A DNA stretch of 64,000 nt from Aliiroseovarius sp. S1339 (GCF_023195695.1 NZ_JALPQG010000006.1:124001-188000), one strand, 5' to 3'. Counted from the first letter of the stretch, positions 53,869-62,745 are shown. The notes: a model not told the origin generated them from the sequence alone. Translations and numbers: made by a program.

Positions 53869-53892
53869 CTCCCATAATTGTTAAACTGGGAG
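53869..53892 (+). promoter_or_regulatory. Hairpin overlapping the DUF533 ribosome-binding site
   Basis: CTCCCA (53869-53874) and TGGGAG (53887-53892) are perfect complements across 12 bases. The GGGAGG ribosome-binding site at 53888-53893 is the right arm, eight bases before the ATG at 53901. Folding would hide it, so translation of the DUF533 gene may be conditional. A TTGACA-like -35 lies upstream at 53816-53821. Confidence 0.4.
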
Positions 53893-53900
53893 GTATTGAT

Positions 53901-54812
53901 ATGAGTCTTGTTGGAACACTGGCAAAAATCGCCATCGGCGCCGCTATCGCAAAAGGGGTTTCGAGCATGAGCAAGGGTGGCGCAAGCAGACGTCCTGCGC
54001 CTGAACCCGGCACGGGCAGTATTTTTGGAAGCGAACATTCCCCGGAAGGTGGTCTTGGTGACATTCTCGGTGGTCTTGCCGACGGGCGGCCGGAAGCGGG
54101 CGAGCGGCCCAGTGGGGATTTGTCCGATATGTTGGGCAGCATCATGAAAGGTTCAGGCAGCAATGGCCGTGACACGGGCGGCGGACTGTCAGACATTTTC
54201 GGAGGCGGCGGGCAATCAACAGGCCGTCAGTCGGCCAATCCGGGCGGAGAGCTGGTGGATATGCTGGGCAAAATGCTGGGCGGCGGCAAGGCGGCGGCCG
54301 GTGGCGCGCAAGGCGGGCTGGGTGGTCTGCTGGAAAGCCTGACCGGCGGCGGCGCTCCGGGCAATACACCTGCGGCACCCGAGGCCGGTTCGTTGGGCGA
54401 TATGCTGAATGATGCCTTCCAACGTGGCGGCGCGCCCAAGGCCACGCCGACGCAAGCCCAGGAAGATCAGGCCGCACTGCTGCTGCGCGCCATCATTCAG
54501 GCTGCCAAATCCGATGGCCGTATCGACGCGAAGGAAAAGGAAGCACTGATGCAGCATTTGGGCGACATGACGGACGACGAGGCGCGCGCTGTGAATGACG
54601 AACTCCGCCGCCCTGTCGACATTCAGGGCTTGGCGCGCGATGTGCCACGCGGCATGGAGGGTCAGGTCTATGCGATGTCGCTGGTCGGGCTGGACCTCGA
54701 CAGTCAGGCCGAGGCGAAATACCTGCACGCGCTGGGTCAGGCACTTGGCATTGACGCACGCACCGCCAATGCGATCCATCAGAAGATGGGCGAGCCGTCC
54801 TTGTATGGCTAA
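53901..54812 (+). CDS. DUF533 (YebE/TerB-like) protein
   Basis: 303 residues. A hydrophobic N-terminus (MSLVGTLAKIAIGAAIAKGV) is followed by about 150 residues of Gly/Ser/Pro-rich low-complexity sequence containing repeated LGD-type turns (SDMLGSIM, VDMLGKML, GDMLNDAF). The C-terminal 110 residues form the helical TerB-like domain (AALLLRAIIQAAKSDGRID, then a second helix pair to YLHALGQALGIDART). This is the DUF533 layout seen in YebE. Members are linked to envelope or metal stress but not enzymatically defined. Confidence 0.85.
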   Translation: MSLVGTLAKIAIGAAIAKGVSSMSKGGASRRPAPEPGTGSIFGSEHSPEGGLGDILGGLADGRPEAGERPSGDLSDMLGSIMKGSGSNGRDTGGGLSDIFGGGGQSTGRQSANPGGELVDMLGKMLGGGKAAAGGAQGGLGGLLESLTGGGAPGNTPAAPEAGSLGDMLNDAFQRGGAPKATPTQAQEDQAALLLRAIIQAAKSDGRIDAKEKEALMQHLGDMTDDEARAVNDELRRPVDIQGLARDVPRGMEGQVYAMSLVGLDLDSQAEAKYLHALGQALGIDARTANAIHQKMGEPSLYG

Positions 54813-54836
54813 GCGCTGACCTGATAAGCATCACGT

Positions 54837-54872
54837 AAAAGGGCATCGGGTTTTCGGTGCCCTTTTGGTTTT
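54837..54872. terminator. Bidirectional terminator between DUF533 and the decarboxylase
   Basis: AAAAGGGCATCG and CGGTGCCCTTTT pair over twelve positions with one wobble around GGTTTT. On the plus strand a TTTTGGTTTT tract follows; on the minus strand the A-run provides TTTT. It sits between convergent genes ending at 54812 and 54884. Confidence 0.88.
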
Positions 54873-54883
54873 GCAGGATCGCG

Positions 54884-56347
54884 CTACGTGCTGAGTGTGG
54901 CTGGATCGCCCCGTGCCAGTGCGTGCAGATCCTTGATCGCTGCATGAATATGACGATCACGGGTGCGATGATTGGTCAGCGCGGCACGCAAGCAGGTAAT
55001 TCCATTCACATGCGTCGTCGAAAACACCGCGCGTTGGTCCAGCTGCAGCTTGATTGCAATCTCGCTGTTCTGGGCCGATTGCTGGGCTGGTGACAGGCCG
55101 GGGCTTGCCGTAAACACGCAGATATTCGACACGACCGGGGCCATCAGCGCCATGCCATGCGCCACCACCAGATCGGCCATCATGGACGCCTGCGCGCAGT
55201 TGCGGGTGATCGCGGCGGAAAACGCCGCTTCGCCGAACATTTCAAGCGCACACCATACCTTAAGCGCGCGATTGCCCCGCGAAAGATCAATGCCGTAGTC
55301 GCAGAACCAGCGGTCCCCGCCCGACAACCCGGTGGCCGAGCCTTCAAGATAGGGCGGACGCACGGCGAACGCGGCGCGGTGGTCGGCCTCGCTGGCAATC
55401 AGGGCCAAGCCGCAATCATACCCGACATACATCCACTTGTGGAAATCAAGCGCGATGCTGTCGGCCCGTTCGATTCCATCGGTTAGATTGCGCCAAGGCG
55501 TGTCTGCCAGACGGGTCCACGCGCCGAACGCGCCATCAATGTGCAACCAGATGCTCTCGGCTTTCGCCACGTCAGCCAAGGCGTTCAGGTCATCGAAACT
55601 GCCCACATCCACCGATCCGGCGGTGCCGACGACGGCCAGCGGCAGAAAGCCATCCTGTCGATCCTTTTCGATTTGCTGCTGCAAAGCCGCCACGTCCATC
55701 GCCCCGCGCGAGGTCGGAATAAGGCGCAGCGCATTGTGCCCGAGGCCAAGCAGTTCCACCGCCTTGCGCGTCGCGTTATGAACTTGACCCCCGGCATAAA
55801 CTGTCAGCTTCGCGCCACTGCCCCCGGGCCGCAAATCGGGACATGCGCGCACCTTGGCGGCATGAAGCGAGATCACGGTCGCCTGAGACGTTCCGGTCAC
55901 AAGCACACCGCTCGCATCTGGTCCCATACCCATCTTGCGGCGCGTCCAGTCGATGACCGCCTGTTCCATCGCGTTGGCACCATGATCGCGACCGCCGACA
56001 TTAGAATTCATCACGGCCCCTGCAATCCCAGCCATAAGGTCCGACGGCAATCCGCTGCCCTGAACCCAGCCCCAGAATTGCGGATGCGTGTTGCCGCTGT
56101 GATAGGGCATGACCTGTTTGGTCAATCGGGTCACCAGGTCTCCGCCCTGTCCGATCGCATAGGTTTCGGCTAGATTTTCAGGTGGCGCTTGCCACGGGTG
56201 GCTTTCCGCATCGCGCATCCGGTCCACGCTTTGATCCAGCAATTCATGCATTTGGGCGCGAAACACCTCCCAATCAGGCGGGGTCAACGGGTCGCTGGGC
56301 ACACGCCCGAAGTGTTCCTTGTCATTGGGGTTTGAATGCTCTGCCAC
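54884..56347 (-). CDS. PLP-dependent group II (aromatic amino acid-type) decarboxylase
   Basis: 487 residues of the pyridoxal-dependent decarboxylase family. The PLP-binding lysine is Lys304 in DFHKWMYVGYDCG; the HxDxA motif WLHIDGAFGA lies at 269-273; TGTSQATVISLHAAK near 152-165 and NATRKAVELLGLG near 190-202 match. Aromatic L-amino-acid and glutamate decarboxylases share this fold; substrate is not fixed by sequence. The start is a GTG at 56347 with AAAGGA eight bases upstream; the open frame beyond it, running antisense across the parE promoter and start, is rejected. Confidence 0.85.
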   Translation of the reverse strand: MAEHSNPNDKEHFGRVPSDPLTPPDWEVFRAQMHELLDQSVDRMRDAESHPWQAPPENLAETYAIGQGGDLVTRLTKQVMPYHSGNTHPQFWGWVQGSGLPSDLMAGIAGAVMNSNVGGRDHGANAMEQAVIDWTRRKMGMGPDASGVLVTGTSQATVISLHAAKVRACPDLRPGGSGAKLTVYAGGQVHNATRKAVELLGLGHNALRLIPTSRGAMDVAALQQQIEKDRQDGFLPLAVVGTAGSVDVGSFDDLNALADVAKAESIWLHIDGAFGAWTRLADTPWRNLTDGIERADSIALDFHKWMYVGYDCGLALIASEADHRAAFAVRPPYLEGSATGLSGGDRWFCDYGIDLSRGNRALKVWCALEMFGEAAFSAAITRNCAQASMMADLVVAHGMALMAPVVSNICVFTASPGLSPAQQSAQNSEIAIKLQLDQRAVFSTTHVNGITCLRAALTNHRTRDRHIHAAIKDLHALARGDPATLST

Positions 56348-56482
56348 GATCTGGTCCTTTAAATTCCCGGTGAAAAGGCGTCTCAAGGCCAACAAGCAGC
56401 GCGCGCGCCCTTTTCCCGGTCGGGGTGCTCTGTCATAGTATGGCAAATAGCAAAGCAAAGCAGCATGCAGGGCAAAAAATCT

Positions 56483-58441
56483 ATGAGCAACGACCTTCTG
56501 GCCGGTCACGGCCAAGATACCTATGACGCGTCCTCGATCGAGGTGCTTGAGGGCCTTGAACCCGTTCGCCAGCGTCCCGGCATGTATATCGGCGGAACCG
56601 ACGAACGCGCGCTGCATCATATGGTGGCGGAAATCCTCGACAACTCGATGGATGAAGCCGTCGCGGGTCACGCCAACCGGATCGAGGTTGAGCTGCACGA
56701 AGACTACGCTGTCACGGTCCGTGACAACGGGCGCGGCATCCCGATTGATCCGCACCCGAAGTTTCCTGATAAATCCGCGCTTGAGGTGATCTTGTGCACC
56801 CTGCACGCGGGCGGCAAGTTTTCGGGCAAGGCGTATCAGACATCAGGCGGTCTGCACGGCGTTGGCTCGTCCGTGGTGAACGCTCTGTCAGACACGATGG
56901 TCGTGCAGGTGGCGAAGAACAAAGAACTGTTCGAGCAACGCTTTTCGCGCGGCATCCCTCTTGGCCCGGTTGAGAAAATCGGCGCGGCCCCCAACCGGCG
57001 CGGCACCGACATCACCTTCCACGCGGACGAAGAGATTTTCGGCCACCACAGGTTCAAACCCAAACGCCTGTTCACGCTGGTGCGGTCCAAGGCCTATCTG
57101 TTTTCAGGAGTTGAAATCCGCTGGAAATCGCACATCGACGACGGCGAAACCCCGACCGAGGCGGTGTTTCACTTCCCCGGTGGTCTGTCCGACTACCTGA
57201 AAGAAACACTGGGCAGCGCGTCCGTCTATGCCGATGCGCCCTTCGCGGGCAAAGTGACGTTTCAGGAACGGTTCAACCAACCCGGCTATGTCGAATGGGC
57301 GATCAACTGGACGCCGTCGATGGATGGTTACCTGCAATCCTATTGTAACACCGTGCCGACACCAGAAGGCGGCACCCATGTGACCGGGTTCTGGGCCGCA
57401 ATGCTGAAGGGCATCAAGGCGTATGGAGAGCTGGTGGGCAACAAAAAGGCCGCCAACATCACCCGCGACGACCTGATGACGGGCGGTTGCGCACTGGTGT
57501 CGTGCTTCATCGCCGATCCCTCTTTCGTCGGGCAAACCAAGGACCGGCTGTCGACCGAAAGCGCCACCAAGATGGTCGAACAATCCGTGCGCGACCATTT
57601 CGACAACTGGCTGGCGGCGGACACGAAATCCGCGGGCGCAATCCTTGATTTCCTTGTCCTGCGCGCCGAAGAACGCCTGCGCCGCCGGCAGGAAAAAGAG
57701 ACCCAGCGCAAGACCGCCACCAAGAAACTGCGCCTGCCCGGCAAGCTGGTCGATTGTTCCGCGACCAACCGCGAAGGCACCGAACTGTTCATTGTCGAAG
57801 GCGACTCGGCCGGTGGGTCCGCCAAAATGGCGCGCAATCGTAAGACGCAGGCGCTTCTGCCCCTGCGCGGGAAAATCCTGAACGTGCTGGGGGCGGCAGG
57901 CTCCAAAATCGGCACGAATGCTGAGATTAGCGACCTGACCCAAGCCCTTGGCGTCGGGCTGGGCACGCGGTTCAACGTCGACGACCTGCGCTATGACAAA
58001 ATCATCATCATGACTGACGCGGATGTCGACGGTGCGCATATCGCGGCGCTGCTGATGACGTTCTTCTTCACCCAAATGCGCCCGATGATAGACGCGGGCC
58101 ACCTGTATCTGGCCTGCCCACCCCTGTTCCGCCTGACCCAAGGCGCAAAACGCGTCTATTGTCTGGACGAGGCCGAGCGGGACGAGTGGTTGGAAAAAGG
58201 TCTGGGCGGCAAAGGCAAGATCGACGTCAGCCGCTTTAAAGGTCTGGGCGAGATGGACGCGAAAGACTTGAAGGAAACCACGATGGACCCGGCGTCACGC
58301 AAGCTGATCCGCGTGACGATTGACGAGGATGAACCGGGCGAAACGGCGGCTCTGGTCGAGCAGTTGATGGGGAAGAAGCCGGAATTGCGGTTCCAGTATA
58401 TCCAAGAGAACGCGCGGTTTGTGGAGGAGTTGGATGTTTGA
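56483..58441 (+). CDS. parE: DNA topoisomerase IV subunit B
   Basis: 652 residues. The GHKL ATPase domain has EILDNSMDEAVAGH near 50, DNGRGIPIDPHP near 82 and SGGLHGVGSSVVNAL near 120-134. The TOPRIM domain has FIVEGDSAGGSAKMAR near 440-455 and IIMTDADVDGAHIAALL near 505-522. PRQRPGMYIGGTDERAL near residue 23-38 identifies ParE-type enzymes. It decatenates daughter chromosomes with ParC, which is not in the window. The start Met at 56483 is favoured; ATG 56465 lies 18 bases upstream. The HNH gene begins inside the last codon. Confidence 0.96.
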   Translation: MSNDLLAGHGQDTYDASSIEVLEGLEPVRQRPGMYIGGTDERALHHMVAEILDNSMDEAVAGHANRIEVELHEDYAVTVRDNGRGIPIDPHPKFPDKSALEVILCTLHAGGKFSGKAYQTSGGLHGVGSSVVNALSDTMVVQVAKNKELFEQRFSRGIPLGPVEKIGAAPNRRGTDITFHADEEIFGHHRFKPKRLFTLVRSKAYLFSGVEIRWKSHIDDGETPTEAVFHFPGGLSDYLKETLGSASVYADAPFAGKVTFQERFNQPGYVEWAINWTPSMDGYLQSYCNTVPTPEGGTHVTGFWAAMLKGIKAYGELVGNKKAANITRDDLMTGGCALVSCFIADPSFVGQTKDRLSTESATKMVEQSVRDHFDNWLAADTKSAGAILDFLVLRAEERLRRRQEKETQRKTATKKLRLPGKLVDCSATNREGTELFIVEGDSAGGSAKMARNRKTQALLPLRGKILNVLGAAGSKIGTNAEISDLTQALGVGLGTRFNVDDLRYDKIIIMTDADVDGAHIAALLMTFFFTQMRPMIDAGHLYLACPPLFRLTQGAKRVYCLDEAERDEWLEKGLGGKGKIDVSRFKGLGEMDAKDLKETTMDPASRKLIRVTIDEDEPGETAALVEQLMGKKPELRFQYIQENARFVEELDV

Positions 58442-59163
58442 GTAAATACTTTTTCGGATTAACCGATAGTTCAATCAAAGAAGCATTAAAACTGTCGCAA
58501 GAGCTTAAGTCGAAAGGCCGCGAATTACACGAGATCACAGCCACTGCAGGTCCGCCCAAAGATCATTTTATTGTGTATGAAGACGGCCTACATCCACTGA
58601 AAGCAACAATCAAAAAGGCCATGGAGCTTAGCGGTATTGACCCTAGTGACGACTCACGACGTGGGTTCACGTCGCACAATGCCAGGGATTGGTTGCCTAA
58701 ACTCGGCTATTCTTGGGAGCAAATCTCGAACCCAACTCCATCTAAGATTACTGACTTTGAACGTCACCGAAAATTGCAGAAAATCCTCGCGCGGCCCGAG
58801 CAGGCTAGGTTCCGATTGGAGGTTGCGAGGCTTTGGGGCTATCGCTGTCCGCTTACCCAGTGCTCCGCAATGGAAGCGATGGAAGCCGCGCACATTATAC
58901 CCATTGGCGCTGGCGGGAGCGACGACCCATCAAATGGAATTTTGTTGCGCGCCGATATTCACAAACTCTTTGATGCTGGCCTATTGGAATTCGAATTACC
59001 CGAACTGACTATCGTTCTTAAGGGGGCTGCTGCAGAATGCTACCGTGAGCTGAGCAATTGTCGCTTAAGTGTTCCAAACACACTGGACCACGCTCGGTTT
59101 TCAAAGAACCTTCGCGTCAGGCAAAATTGCCCACCAACCAGTCACCAGTCCACCGACCGATAG
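58438..59163 (+). CDS. HNH endonuclease-like protein coupled to parE
   Basis: 241 residues from a TTG start that overlaps the parE stop codon. The C-terminal HNH_2-type nuclease domain lies near 136-180: GYRCPLTQC, EAAHIIPIGAGGSDDPSNG and ADIHKLFDAG supply His152, Asn166 and His175. The N-terminal 110 residues hold a segment FIVYEDGLHPLKATIKKAMEL plus WLPKLGY that resembles a domain I recall from modification-dependent HNH restriction enzymes (YPPKAxIxLA pattern). Codon use is more AT-rich than parE. Probably an acquired restriction-type nuclease; substrate unknown. Confidence 0.7.
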   Translation: MSKYFFGLTDSSIKEALKLSQELKSKGRELHEITATAGPPKDHFIVYEDGLHPLKATIKKAMELSGIDPSDDSRRGFTSHNARDWLPKLGYSWEQISNPTPSKITDFERHRKLQKILARPEQARFRLEVARLWGYRCPLTQCSAMEAMEAAHIIPIGAGGSDDPSNGILLRADIHKLFDAGLLEFELPELTIVLKGAAAECYRELSNCRLSVPNTLDHARFSKNLRVRQNCPPTSHQSTDR

Positions 59164-59179
59164 ATTAATCAAGCTGATT

Positions 59180-59199
59180 GCCCGGTCTGTTAACCGGGC
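59180..59199. terminator. Hairpin between convergent HNH and cytochrome genes
   Basis: GCCCGGT at 59180-59186 pairs perfectly with ACCGGGC at 59193-59199 over a six-base loop. There is no clear T-run, so termination is inferred from the convergent position. Confidence 0.5.
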
Positions 59200-59205
59200 G
59201 AAACT

Positions 59206-59616
59206 CTACCCCTGCACACTCTCCAAATACTCCGCCAGCCTCACCAACGCGCCCGGCGTCGGGGTCTGCACGCCTTTTTCGTCCACCCAGACCTCCATCT
59301 CGCTTTCCAGATGTGCGCCGAATTCGGGCATGGGGCCGCGTGTGCCTTTCGCGTATCCGTCGATGGTGGACATCACATAACTTGCGGGGAAATTGCCGCC
59401 GTGGCGGGCGGTCAGTGTGGTCAGGTCGGGTGCCTCGGCCATCACGCCGCCTTTGGCGTCCGCCCCGTGGCACGCGGCGCAGTTTTCCGCAAAAATCTGT
59501 TCCCCCGTTTCGTCCGTCACGTCAATTTTTTCGCTATTTGCGTTGAACAACCCCTCCGGCTCGCAGGCAGCAAGGGTCAGGGTCAGGACGGGAAGGATCA
59601 GGGCGGTGCGCAGCAT
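59206..59616 (-). CDS. Lipoprotein c-type cytochrome
   Basis: 136 residues. The start Met at 59616 gives MLRTALILPVLTLTLAACEPEG, a lipoprotein signal with a lipobox Cys near residue 18. The single haem-binding site is CAACH near residue 46. The methionine axial ligand is probably in TRGPMPEFGAHL near 95. It would be a membrane-anchored periplasmic electron carrier. The redox partner is not in the window. GAGGTCC lies upstream of the ATG. Confidence 0.87.
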   Translation of the reverse strand: MLRTALILPVLTLTLAACEPEGLFNANSEKIDVTDETGEQIFAENCAACHGADAKGGVMAEAPDLTTLTARHGGNFPASYVMSTIDGYAKGTRGPMPEFGAHLESEMEVWVDEKGVQTPTPGALVRLAEYLESVQG

Positions 59617-59721
59617 GGGACCTCGCAGCTGTGAAAGGAGTTGCGCTAACCTAGCACGCCGCCCGTCAGGTTCAACCAAAACGCGGGGAGCAGGCGGAAT
59701 TTGACCTCTGCCCCTGCGGGC

Positions 59722-60357
59722 CTAGTTCAGAACCAAATCCGTGATCTGTCCGCGCGCCACGGTGTTCGTGTCGTCGCTATCAGATGACAGCGCCAAAGCG
59801 ACCAGCGCGCCGGGATCAGTGCCAAAAGCGCGGCGATAATCGGCGGCCAGATCAACGCGTTCGGCATGTCCGCCCGTGCCGGACGGCCGCAACACCACGG
59901 TTTTCCCGCGCGCGCCCAGATAGGGCGACGCCAACACCGCCCCGCGCCCGTGATCGCCGCCCCAGACATAGACCAGCACGCGGCCGTTCGGGTTTTTCAG
60001 AAGACGGCGCAGGTTGCGACCACCTTTGACCCGTTCCGCCTCGGCCTTCGGCAGGAAGGCGAAATAGAGCGCAAGATTGCGATCATCCCCTCCCTTCAGG
60101 CGCAGGTCAGTGGCGGGCACGGTCTGGTCCACGGACCACTGCCATTGCGCAGCCCGAGCGTCCCAATCGCTTTGGTCCAGCAGCTTATAGGTGATCGACA
60201 CCGCGCCGTTGGCCTGCACGTCCAACGCTTTGGGGGAATAGGTGAAGTCCACGTCTGCGAACCGCGCAAACCAGTGTTGGCGCCAGTCGCCAAACCCAAC
60301 CGGCCCTGCAGCAGCGGCTTGAGCGGTCAGGGTCGCGGCGAGGAGGATGGTTTTCAT
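59722..60357 (-). CDS. DUF3047 secreted protein
   Basis: 211 residues from the Met at 60357. A short signal peptide (MKTILLAATLTAQAAAAGP) is followed by the DUF3047 core: YKLLDQSDWDARAAQWQWSVD near 60, KGGDDRNLALYFAF near 90-103 and VLVYVWGGDHGRGAVLASPY near 125-144. DUF3047 proteins are uncharacterised periplasmic proteins, often with jelly-roll-like predictions. It lies between the cytochrome and lolD genes on the same strand but has 106-base gaps on both sides. Confidence 0.8.
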   Translation of the reverse strand: MKTILLAATLTAQAAAAGPVGFGDWRQHWFARFADVDFTYSPKALDVQANGAVSITYKLLDQSDWDARAAQWQWSVDQTVPATDLRLKGGDDRNLALYFAFLPKAEAERVKGGRNLRRLLKNPNGRVLVYVWGGDHGRGAVLASPYLGARGKTVVLRPSGTGGHAERVDLAADYRRAFGTDPGALVALALSSDSDDTNTVARGQITDLVLN

Positions 60358-60462
60358 CAGATGGGGCATGGTAAATCTTTCATCAGCGGTGGTCGGGCCA
60401 TACTGCCAGACCGCATGGGCCGCTCAATGGTGGTTCACGTGAATGTCAGAGGGCGCGAGCGG

Positions 60463-61140
60463 TCAGGTGATCACACCGCTGTCCAGCCGCAGCGTCCGAT
60501 CCATCCGCGCGGCCAGTTCAAGGTTGTGAGTGGCGATCAGGGCTGACAGCCCGGTGTCGCGCACTAGCTCCATCAGTGTGTTGAACACCGTGTCTGCGGT
60601 GTCTGGGTCAAGGTTGCCCGTCGGCTCGTCCGCCAGCAAAAGCGCGGGGCGGTTGGCAAGCGCGCGGCAGAAGGCGACGCGCTGCTGTTCTCCGCCGGAC
60701 AATTCAGCCGGGCGGTGAGTGGCGCGGGTATCAACGCCCACACGCGCCATAAGCTCCATCGCGTGGTCGCGGGCCGCCTTGTCGCTGATCCCGTTGGCCA
60801 GTTGCGGCAGAACGATGTTTTCCAGCGCGGTGAATTCGGGCAGCAGGTGGTGGAATTGATAGATGAACCCGACCTGATTGCGGCGCGCGGCCGTTCTGCG
60901 CCGGTCGGACAATGCGCCCATATCCTGCCCGTTGATCGACACGCTTCCAGTGTCAGCTGTGTCCAACAGCCCAGCGATGTGCAGAAGCGTCGACTTGCCC
61001 GACCCCGAGGGGGCGACCAGCGCCACCACCTCACCGCGCGCGATCTGAAGGTCGGCACCGCGCAGCACGCGAATTTCGCCGGGTGTGCCTTCGTTATAGG
61101 TCTTTTCGATGCCCGAGAGGTGAAGGACAGGATTACTCAT
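60463..61140 (-). CDS. lolD: Lipoprotein-releasing ABC transporter ATP-binding protein
   Basis: 225 residues. Walker A is VAPSGSGKSTLLHIAGLLD near 42-60, the signature is ELSGGEQQRVAFCRALANRP near 145-164, Walker B is LLLADEPTGNLDPDT near 167-181 and the switch His follows in IATHNLELA. YNEGTPGEIRVLRGADL near 15-31 matches the LolD A-loop region. With LolC it releases lipoproteins from the inner membrane. Its ATG overlaps the last codons of lolC by eight bases. Confidence 0.94.
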   Translation of the reverse strand: MSNPVLHLSGIEKTYNEGTPGEIRVLRGADLQIARGEVVALVAPSGSGKSTLLHIAGLLDTADTGSVSINGQDMGALSDRRRTAARRNQVGFIYQFHHLLPEFTALENIVLPQLANGISDKAARDHAMELMARVGVDTRATHRPAELSGGEQQRVAFCRALANRPALLLADEPTGNLDPDTADTVFNTLMELVRDTGLSALIATHNLELAARMDRTLRLDSGVIT

Positions 61141-62419
61141 AGCGCAGCGCCTCGACCGGGTTCATCCGCGCGGCCTTGCGCGCCGGGAAAAGTGTAACAA
61201 AGAAGGATAAGGTCAGCGACAGACCGACGGCTGAGGCAACGTCCCAGAACTCCAGCTTGGCGGGCAGGCGATAGATGCCACGGATAGATGGATCCCACAC
61301 CCCGCCGCCTGAGAAATAGTTGATGGCCGAAAAGATGGAGTCGATGTTGATCGCGAACAAACACCCCAAAATGACCCCCGCGATGGTGCCGACAATCCCG
61401 GTCAGTGAGCCACACAGGAAGAATATCCGCAGGATCGACCCTTCGGTCAGGCCCATCGTGCGCAGGATGCCAATATCGCGCCCCTTGTTTTTCACCAGCA
61501 TGATCAGGCCCGATGTTATGTTCATCGACGCGATCAGCACCAAGACTGACAGGATGATGAACATCACGTTGTCTTCCATATCAAGCGCCCGCAGGAACGC
61601 ACCTGACCGGTCGCGCCACGTCCAATAGGATGACGGCTCCACGGTCGCGGCCAGAATGTCTTCGATCAGGCGGTCAACCTTTTCGGGCTCATCAACGATG
61701 ACCTCGATCTGGTCGGCCTTGCCTTCGCGGTTAAAGAAGCTCTGCGCTTCCGCGAAGGGCAGATAGACGCGGGTGCGGTCGATGTCCCAACGCCCGGCGG
61801 TGAAGATATAGGTCACGTCATAGGCATTCACCCGCGGGCTGGTGCCAAAAGCCGTCTTCACGCCGTTGGGCGAGATGATCTTGATCTTGTCGCCCAGCCC
61901 GATGCCCAACTCGGCTGCCACGCCCGAGCCGATGGCGATGCCTTGCTCAAATGCCGAGATATCGCCAAGAAAGCTTTCCGGTTGAGCCACGCGGGGAATG
62001 GCGAGAAGATCGTCATACGAGATGCCAAAGACCTCGACGCCTGCGTTGTTCTGACCCGAACTGGCCATCACCTGGCCCTTGATCAGCGGCGCGGCGCGGG
62101 TGACACCGGGCACCTGCGCGATGCGTGCAGCCCAGCCTTCGAAATCGGTGATTGACCGTTCAACCTGCCCGGCCTCGTTCACATGGCTTTGGGCAAAAAC
62201 TTCGACATGGGCATTGGCGCCAAGGATTGTGTCGACAAATTCGTCGCGAAACCCGGTGCGCACGGCCAGCGTGATGATCAGGGCCGCGACCGCCAGCGTG
62301 ATGCCAATCAGGCTGATCCACGTCATCGTGCTGACACCGCCGTCAGAACGGCGTGCGCGCAGGTACCGCCACGCGATTTGCCACTCAAACCGGGAAAACG
62401 GGGCTGTGTGTTTGGACAC
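61133..62419 (-). CDS. lolC: Lipoprotein-releasing system permease
   Basis: 428 residues of the LolC/LolE family. One helix (SLIGITLAVAALIITLAV) precedes a large periplasmic domain (about 70-285), then three helices (FIILSVLVLIASMNITSGL, GSLTGIVGTIAGVILGCLFA, and a final one). Only one LolC/E-type gene is present, as in organisms where a single LolF-like protein does both roles. The GTG at 62419 with AGGAG upstream is chosen because it matches the family start; an earlier Met is unsupported. First gene of the lolC-lolD operon. Confidence 0.9.
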   Translation of the reverse strand: MSKHTAPFSRFEWQIAWRYLRARRSDGGVSTMTWISLIGITLAVAALIITLAVRTGFRDEFVDTILGANAHVEVFAQSHVNEAGQVERSITDFEGWAARIAQVPGVTRAAPLIKGQVMASSGQNNAGVEVFGISYDDLLAIPRVAQPESFLGDISAFEQGIAIGSGVAAELGIGLGDKIKIISPNGVKTAFGTSPRVNAYDVTYIFTAGRWDIDRTRVYLPFAEAQSFFNREGKADQIEVIVDEPEKVDRLIEDILAATVEPSSYWTWRDRSGAFLRALDMEDNVMFIILSVLVLIASMNITSGLIMLVKNKGRDIGILRTMGLTEGSILRIFFLCGSLTGIVGTIAGVILGCLFAINIDSIFSAINYFSGGGVWDPSIRGIYRLPAKLEFWDVASAVGLSLTLSFFVTLFPARKAARMNPVEALRYE

Positions 62420-62745
62420 CTGTGTCTCCTGACATCTTCTGTTTCGCGGCAAACTGGGGGTTCGGGGTGATAAGGTCAAGCAGAGTGCAATAAACCGGCT
62501 TCGTTCCGCCTTCACACACAGGTCACCCTAACCTGTGGAGAAACAAATGTTTTCTGTGGACAACTCCTTCACACGGGAAAGTTTATCTTTACAGCGACTC
62601 GGTGACCTGACACCATATCTAGTAAGGGCAAGGCGCGTAGAACGCCGAACCTAGTACAGGCATCAAGCTTTAGTGGCCATTTTGGGTCCAACTCCGACCC
62701 GCCACAGGTCGGCCACATAGCTGAAAAGAATGGAAGGGCAGCGCT
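62420..62745. other. 326-base intergenic region between lolC and YbjN
   Basis: Divergent promoter region; no gene seen. It contains GTTGTCCAC-like DnaA-box variants (TGTGGAGAA at 62534, TGTGGACAA at 62555-62563), a short repeat ACAGGT-ACCTGT at 62518-62536 and a perfect 9-base inverted repeat CAGGTCACC (62519-62527) with GGTGACCTG (62601-62609) 73 bases apart. GGAAGGG near the right edge is the YbjN ribosome-binding site. Confidence 0.55.

Noticed and set aside
56348-56806. Long N-terminal extension of the decarboxylase
   Set aside because: It would run into the start of parE on the other strand. The GTG at 56347 has a good AAAGGA and matches the family length.
57104-58141. 345-codon minus-strand frame opposite parE
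   Set aside because: Shadow frame of the parE coding strand; no motif and no ribosome-binding site.
61133-62515. lolC start at the far upstream Met
   Set aside because: The first 32 codons do not match the LolC/E family; the GTG with AGGAG at 62419 does.
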